64,000 bases of DNA from Dioszegia crocea (Eukaryota > Basidiomycota > Tremellomycetes > Tremellales > Bulleribasidiaceae), in assembly GCA_001600615.1 (NCBI GenBank), contig BCKK01000001.1, positions 1,031,082-1,095,081 of the forward strand. Direction: 5' to 3'. Below are positions 56,994 to 64,000 of this stretch, piece after piece; the stretch's first letter is position 1, and every line of letters starts with the position of its first letter. The position numbers and the translations under genes are program-made. The notes under the pieces were generated by a model that did no database searches, was not told the DNA's origin, and saw only the letters and a program-made list of their open reading frames with translations.

Positions 56994-59900
56994 TAAAATT
57001 CCAGAACATGGGTCTCTATGGTGAACGTGTCGGAGCAGTCTCATTCGTTTGCGACTCTCCCGAAGAGAAGGCCAAGGTGGACTCGCAGATTAAGATCATT
57101 GTCAGGCCGATGTACTCGAACCCTCCTGTCCACGGAGCGCGACTAGTCAGTGAGATCTTGGGCAACCAGGAACTCTACGATGAGTGGTACGTGACATTTT
57201 GCCGCGGGACCGAGTGACCGCTGACAATGTAGGCTGGTTGAGGTCAAGGGTATGGCCGACCGGATCATTGACATGCGAACCAAGCTTTACGACACGCTCG
57301 TCAAGCTTGACACACCCGGAGAATGGGGACACATCAAATCTCAAATCGGCATGTTCTCCTTCACCGGTCTGACGCCCGAGCAAGTTGCGCAACTGGCCGA
57401 GAAGGCCAGCATCTACCTCACGAAAGACGGACGGATCAGCATGGCTGGGTTGAACGCGGGCAATGTTGAGGTGAGTTTCGCGGTCCAATTGTCCAGCATG
57501 CTCAAGCTGACGCAATAGTACTTCGCAGAGTCTGTGTCTAAAGCTGTCAAGGGTACCTTGTAGACGTTCTAGACAAAAGCACGGGCAGTAATACCCCTAT
57601 GCATAGTGTCCTGCGGAATCCTACATTGGCCAGAGCAATGCAGCACCAGCGATCCGATACTAGTATACAACTTGCTACCTCTTTACTCTCCGTCCGCTAC
57701 TACTGAACAAGTGTTAGGGCTTGGCAAAGGAATATGACCCATTTGTGAACCGGATGATCGGATCTGTGAAATCGAGAGACGTCCCATTGGCGATATACTG
57801 ACGTTGTCAGCTGTTTGCAGCCCGTGGATACGTGGGGGTATCGGGATACTCACTGCCAGTCTGAAATAATGCTCCACCGCCGTACTCGCCGCCAGACCCA
57901 CTTGAGCCAGATTTACACTGTTCCCCGTGTAATTTGCCAGGCGAAGGACATCGTCCACTACCACTTGCACACCCGTTATCCCCAGATCGACAAGATCGGC
58001 GCTTGGGAGTGGGATCCAGGAGAGCGCATTTGCGGTTGTATTGGAAAAGTCAACGTCTGGGATGTAGCTCCCGGAGTTGGCATCGCCAACAAGCTGTATA
58101 CCAAGTCAGTCGGTTGCACCAGAATCCAAAGGAAAATCAACTGACCGATGCTGTTTGCTGGATGATCCCGGCCCAGCCCCATCGCCCGATGCCATCGAGG
58201 AAAAGCCCCAACATAAGAGCCTGTCCAAACAGACTGACGCGATTTGGCAGAGAGAGAACGGGGATGGCCAGCATTGGGTAGAACCAGTGATGTATTCGCA
58301 GAGTGTATCCCGGGATCTGGGATAGAACAATGAGGATCGGGACGAGCCAGACGTATCTGCTCGTTAGCATTTTCCTGTACAAGCTATCGGCGAGAAACGT
58401 ACCTGACGATGTAGTACTGTAGCAACCCGTACTTCCGTAGATCCCAAGCTTGAAGTATCGCTATGAAGACGACAACGAGGATGAGAACCACTAATACTCC
58501 GACACCATCGGGCGGTATGCCATCATACCCAATCCTCCCGGTCAAAGGTAGTCGGGCAAATATCGTCGAGCTCTCGATACCAATCCAGTATCCAATACCT
58601 TGCCAGAGCGCCAGCTCGACTGGCAACTGGCTAAAGCCTTCAAGCGTCCGCTTGAACGACACGCGATAGAACCAGTATGCGCCAAGAAGGGCGGGAGGGA
58701 GACCGGCGAATATGAATTCCCAGAACGGGGGCACATATCGCGGATTCGATATGAGCTGTATTTGTCCCCATCCGAGGATGACTAGAGCGGATATCAAGAT
58801 TGGAGGGGAAGGGAGGAGGAATGCGGTGGTAAGGAAGAGCATGAGAGCGTTGAAGGTGCTGATGAAGGGGTGTAGATCCCAGCAGCCCGATCCCGGACTA
58901 GGATCTAGAGTGTAAGATCCGGGAAACGACGGGAGAAAGGGGACCGATAAGATGTTATGGGCCCATCCGCCAAGAAGATTTGAAGTAGTCGCTGGAAAGG
59001 GAGAGTAATTGACGTTGACGCATCCACCGAGGGTGGGATTGATCTGACCGGCGTGTATTGCCGATGCGCAGATCCACGAGTCAGCCCTAGTCGTCAGCTG
59101 ACCGAGGCAACTAGTGCACGCGGAAGACTTACCGATACGCGCTGCCTTCTCCGCCTCCTATGACCAAAGGTCTACGATTAACCTCGTTCCCTCCGACCCA
59201 TCTCGGATTGCCCAACGGCGAGTAGGTACATCCCCCTAGACACCTATACCGGCCCCCGCCGTCATCCATCAACGCGGTATCACAATCGGTACCGTTGAGA
59301 CCACAAGAGTCTGGCGGCCAGTCTGACCATAGGGCAGAGGTGCACCCGATAGTTGGCGGACTCGAAGGTGAAAAGTACTGCTCTCGTACGAGCAGGACAT
59401 TGGCAGCTGCCCATAGCATGAGCACCGGGATGAGGGCATAGTACAGCCGACAGGATGTTACAAGTCGATACACGCTTTTGTCAGGAGATGTCGTGCAGGC
59501 TCGGTGATTGGGGAGGACGAATGAGGTCGTCAAGGGGACAGAGGGGGATCGCATTTCGGCATCGGGGGTGGGGGTAGATGGCCCAAGGATAAAGCGAACC
59601 ACCCGGCGAAATCGAGTGAACCGCGGGATGGAGAGATTCATATTGAGCAGCCGCAGGAGCCTGCGTTGCTATCATAGACGATATGGGGACATGACAAGGC
59701 GATCGAGACGAGTGAGATGTGATATTTTCCGACGCCCGAACCGAGTTCGTCGACAAGCGGGGCTCTTCTGGTGCCGTCCTTTGTCCCACCTTGGGTCGTT
59801 TATTGCTCAGAGCGCCTTACCAATAAAGCGCGAGCTGTACACTGGCAGAGTGGGGATCTTCTCCTTTGGGTAGAGTTGAGGTGATAGATGTACTGTGCAT

Positions 59901-62900
59901 AGCTCAGACAGCACGCCAAGCTCCAGCTGCAGTCAGACGATGCCGGCATGGAGTTCAGTGGCAACAACAATAGCGAAGGCGCAACAGGGCACAATCATAC
60001 TGTGTTGATCGCTCATTTACATCTATGGCTGGAGTACAGCGCGATATCTGACATGCTGCCCCCACGGAGTGTAGTGTTTGAAGCAACGGACCCCCTCCTC
60101 GCAGCCCGGGTCGAAGCACAACGAGTGTGTAACTTTCGCCAACACACACTCACACCCTCACACACTCCTTCTCATCGGTACCTTAATCCGCTTCCTTTGT
60201 CTATGCATGCGTGTCTCTGACCATGCACTGATATCTGCTCACTGTGATTGATATGCTTCGTCATTGCAGCGACAGCAAGACATATAAGTCTAATGGTCTC
60301 TCTGAGCGAAGAACCCAAGGAGAAGCAGGACGGCCGTGACAAGGGGGAGATCTGGTGGTGTGAGTCATATCTTATGCTGAAGTCCGATGACGTTGATTGA
60401 CGTCTGTAGCGAATGGGACGTTCTTCATTGGTAAGTGATTATAGGACAAATTGACCATCATGTCTGCGCCGCCCCCATTGCTGATCCAGCTCAGCCCTTC
60501 ATCTCTTTGGCCTGTATGGCGCGATATTCCTCGCCCATCCTTCGGAGCTGCCCGTTCCCACCATAGTGCTCTGCATCGTCTCCTGGCAACTTGCTACGTT
60601 CGGGATCACAATCGGCTACCATCGCCTCTGGTCGCACCAGGCATTTACCGCTCGCATGCCGCTCAGGATTGCTCTCGCTTGGATGGGAAGTCTAGGCTTT
60701 CAGGGAAGTATTCGATGGTGGGTTCTGCGGCACAGGCTTCATCACCGGTAAGTCTACAAGTGCATACTCCTGGTAGATCGCCGCTGACATTCTTAGGTTC
60801 ACCGACAGTCTCACGCATGACCCATATTCGGCAGCCAAGGGGATCTGGTATTCGCATTGCGGCTGGATATTTCGCAAACCCGCATACCCGAGAATGCGAT
60901 TCATCGATCGAGCGGATCTTGTGGCGGATCCTGGTGAGTTGCTCTAGCTCTTGTAGGCTCTCAGAGGGAGACTGAAGATCTGCAGTCGTCTGCTTTCAGC
61001 ACAAATACTACATCGTCATCGCTCTCTCCTCGGGATTGGTCCTACCGGCTGCAATAGGCTATACCTGGGGCGACGCCCTAGGCGGCCTGATCTGGGGCGG
61101 TGTCATAGCCCGCCTGCTAATCTGGCACTCGACCTTCTGCATCAACAGCCTGGCTCATTGGGCGGGTCTGCGACCGTACACCGAGGAGGTCAGCGCTCGA
61201 GGTAACTACGTGAGCTCTTTTGTTCATCCCTGTCAAATCATCTGGGATATCAGCTGATCCTGCAGCTGCTGGCCATTTTGACGGCCGGAGAAGGGAATCA
61301 TAAGTCAGTAACATCTGATGTCCATGCTCAGAGCCCGTTGCTGACCATATGCAGCTTCCACCATGCGTTCCCTAAAGACTTCCGAAATGGTCCGCATCCA
61401 GCGTGAGCTGAAACTTGATTTCTAGTTCGTGCCGCAGCTGACATCATAGCGACTGGGACCCTAGCAAATGGATCATCTACCTATTACATCGTTACACAAC
61501 ACTCGTTCCTACTATCGCTCGGACCCCTACCTCCACCATACTCAAAGCCCAAGCCACAGTCCTCCGCGCCGAGACCGATAGGCTCACATCTTCTCTCCCA
61601 CTGGATCAGCGTACAGCATCGATTGCGAACTTACCGGTCTGGACGCCGGCGGAGGCTTTAGCAAAGCACGGCGAGTGGTTGGTTGATAGAGTCGGCGAAG
61701 AGGCGTGGAGGAAGAGGAGATGTGTGATTCTGTTGATTGAGGGTGGCTTCATCAATGTCGGTGGCTATCTGGACGAGCATGTGAGTCCTACTTTCTTCTG
61801 TTCGCCTAGATCCAGCTGTGTGCTGATGTCGCAGCCTGGAGGTCAACAGCTACTGCTCAACAACTGCATTGCTCCCCTTGCGGCCGGACTCGCCCTCGCT
61901 GCTTCTGTGGATCCAGACGCATCAGCCCATCCACATATCGCGAATCCTCGAAGCGCAAAGATGCCTGACGCCGATGTTCCCAAGCTCCGAGATGCCTCTC
62001 ATTCGTTCTTTGGCGGAATGAACAATCACTCTGCGGCGGCCAAAGATCGCATGCGCTGTCTTAGAGTCGCGACTTTGAAGGAAGAGCAAACTTAGAGTCG
62101 CTTCTAGTAGCTAGATCGACCGCCAGTTTGTCAGATATGTCCCAACGCACCTCGCTGCGGACTCATGCAATAGTCATGGCTGAATGGAGACTGACGTGAA
62201 AACGCTGGTCGTCACCTACGGGATCCGTGTCAGACCACGAAAGATCATCGAGATCGAGCAGATGCAAAGATGCAGCCTTTTTTTGCATACACCTAAACCG
62301 ACCTCATCTAAGCGCATTCTTCCAATCCTGCCGAAGCTCTGAAGGGGACTCGTTGACGAGCTCTTTATTGAGGTAGGTCCCGACCGAGGAGCTGCCCATG
62401 CCCCTTTCCATTCCTGTCTCTGGTCCGGTGATGGAGCCATGTCCTTGTCCGGCCACGTGCTCGTGCCCAAATCCTGGCCCTTCTGGACCAGACCCCACAC
62501 CAGGTATCCAGTCCGGCGTCAGGAGACTTGGATCCCACGAGAACAGGTCAAAATCAAACAGACCCGATCCCAACAAGGAGTTGACGCCATTATCCCAATA
62601 AGGGCCGCCACCGCCGCCTGGGTTCATGATACCTCCAGTGTTGGCTCCAGCATCACCGCTGAAGTGTTGAGCTGACCCTGAGCCCTGTTGCGACTGCTGT
62701 GCCGACCAGCTGATGAGCTCCTCCACTGTCCCAAATGCCTCATCCGCTTGGTTCAAGGCGGCCTCCATCTGCCCGCCTAAGCTCCTTAGGTAATGCTCAG
62801 CCCGCACTACTCGATCTAGGCCGAGCACTGAGTTGAGATTCGGAAATTTATCAATCTCCATGGCGTAGCGCATATGAGCGGCCGTACCTCGAATTGCAAG

Positions 62901-64000
62901 CAGGGCGAGGTTCGCGCACATGTACACATGCGCTGGCGCACGTGGATTTGGCGCTCGGGTCTGGGTTTGGGGGAGGTCGAAGGGTGATTGGGGATTGCTA
63001 CTGCCAGAATGGGAGCCTGTAGGCCGGAGGAAATGAGGAGAATACGAGGCGGCGGCAGAGGGAGTATTGTCGGGGAATGCCGTTTCAAGAAATCGTTTGG
63101 CGGTCGGTACGAAGATGCTCATACCGGCTATAAGGGTTTGGCGGATGGGTTGAAGGGGAGAGGGGATACGCTGGAAGAGGAAGGAGAGTCGTGAGACAGC
63201 GATGTACTCCAGACAGCCATGATCTAGGTCGAGCAGTGCTGCAGTATGAGCGAGGCCTTCACTTTGAGAATGGCAAATATTTTGACCTACGGGAGCCACC
63301 GTCCCTCTTCCACCTGCTCAACCTGTCCATAGCAGCCTGGAATTGAAGCATGCTACGTTTCACATCCTCAAACTCATGCTGACCCGCCTCAACAGCCATG
63401 AGCGGCTGCATAGCCTCCAGGGCACATTGTGCCAAGCGATGCTCGTCCATCAAATGATTGGTCGTCCTCTGTACATTCGAGTCAGGACAGTGGGGAATGA
63501 GCGGGGCGGGTGATGTAGGGAGCGGTCGACCGTGTCCATGCATGAGATGGAGACTAGTGGTCAGTGCTGTTCTTGTGCTAAAAAGGTCAAACTCACAGGA
63601 TATAACGATTGATTACTGCCGTCCACTGCAAAATTTCATCAGCCACGGATGTCTTCAGGTGTAGTGGGTTGACTCACCAATTGAACGATCTCCATGGCCT
63701 CGGCCCAGAAGGGCTCCGACAGATCATCTCCCCGCGCGAGATATCCTTGAACCCTAGCATCGAGTCCCAGATCCCTGCCAAGCTGATACGCCAGCGAAAC
63801 CATGCGCAGTGGCGATGGTCTGCCTGCCTCTCCTGATCGGCAGGGCACCGCGGGTGCCAAGGACAAGATGAGGAATGCGAGGACCACGTCGATGTCGGTG
63901 TGGCCTGACAAGGCAGTAATGATACTCTGATCGACGAGCCCGACGAGTTTGTCGGAAGGACAGCTTGGGACGTGGTGGAGGAAAGCGAGGACGACGAAGT

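Overview
The window reads as nuclear DNA of a basidiomycetous yeast, most likely a Tremellomycete (Cryptococcus/Kwoniella/Trichosporon side). Reasons: nearly every gene is broken by many short (about 45-75 nt) GT..AG introns with a CTGAC/CTAAC/CTGAT-like branch site a few bases before the acceptor; base composition is moderately GC-rich; and the gene set is fungal (Rpn2, Gcn2, Dmc1, Mcm4, Rictor, a GT69 capsule-type mannosyltransferase, a G1-type cyclin, a Zn-cluster-type regulator). The organism assignment is inference. Exon joins were worked out by hand from reading frames and splice motifs and carry no transcript evidence.

Layout. 1-6.5 kb: an L-asparaginase cut by the left edge (-), two tandem intronless genes resembling the Cut8/Sts1 nuclear-proteasome tether (+), UTP23 (-), and an RMD1/DUF155 membrane protein (+). 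6.7-10.6 kb: a large Q/P/RGG-rich protein of unknown function (+). 11.5-23.5 kb: meiotic recombinase DMC1 (-), divergent from an ACO2-type mitochondrial aconitase (+), then a HAD hydrolase (-) divergent from the eIF2alpha kinase GCN2 (+). 23.6-30.9 kb: proteasome subunit RPN2 (-), divergent from the replicative helicase subunit MCM4 (+), with two MluI cell-cycle boxes between them. 31.4-36.7 kb: a small single-pass membrane protein (+), a poorly resolved stretch, a Tctex-type dynein light chain (-), and a GT69/CAP59-CMT1-like glycosyltransferase (-). 37.3-46 kb: aspartate aminotransferase without a leader (+) and the TORC2 subunit Rictor/TSC11 (-). 46.2-48.2 kb: an intronless orphan gene (+). 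48.2-53.6 kb: a gene-poor 5.4 kb stretch with at least one convincing noncoding intron. 53.6-64 kb: a G1-type cyclin (+), a second aspartate aminotransferase with a mitochondrial leader (+), an LCCL-domain membrane protein (-), a divergent delta-9 fatty-acid desaturase with an inserted cytochrome b5 domain (+), and a fungal-specific transcription factor cut by the right edge (-).

Themes. Several genes serve the cell cycle and proteostasis (MCM4, cyclin, RPN2, Cut8-like pair), amino-acid supply and its sensing (two transaminases, Aco2, asparaginase, Gcn2, Rictor/TORC2), and lipid or surface biology (desaturase, GT69, LCCL protein). I see no mobile element, CRISPR array, rRNA or tRNA gene. No clearly new system stands out. 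The most informative oddities are the diverged Cut8-like tandem pair, the two transaminase paralogues with matching exon lengths but different targeting, the spliced noncoding region upstream of the cyclin, and the unusually short exons.
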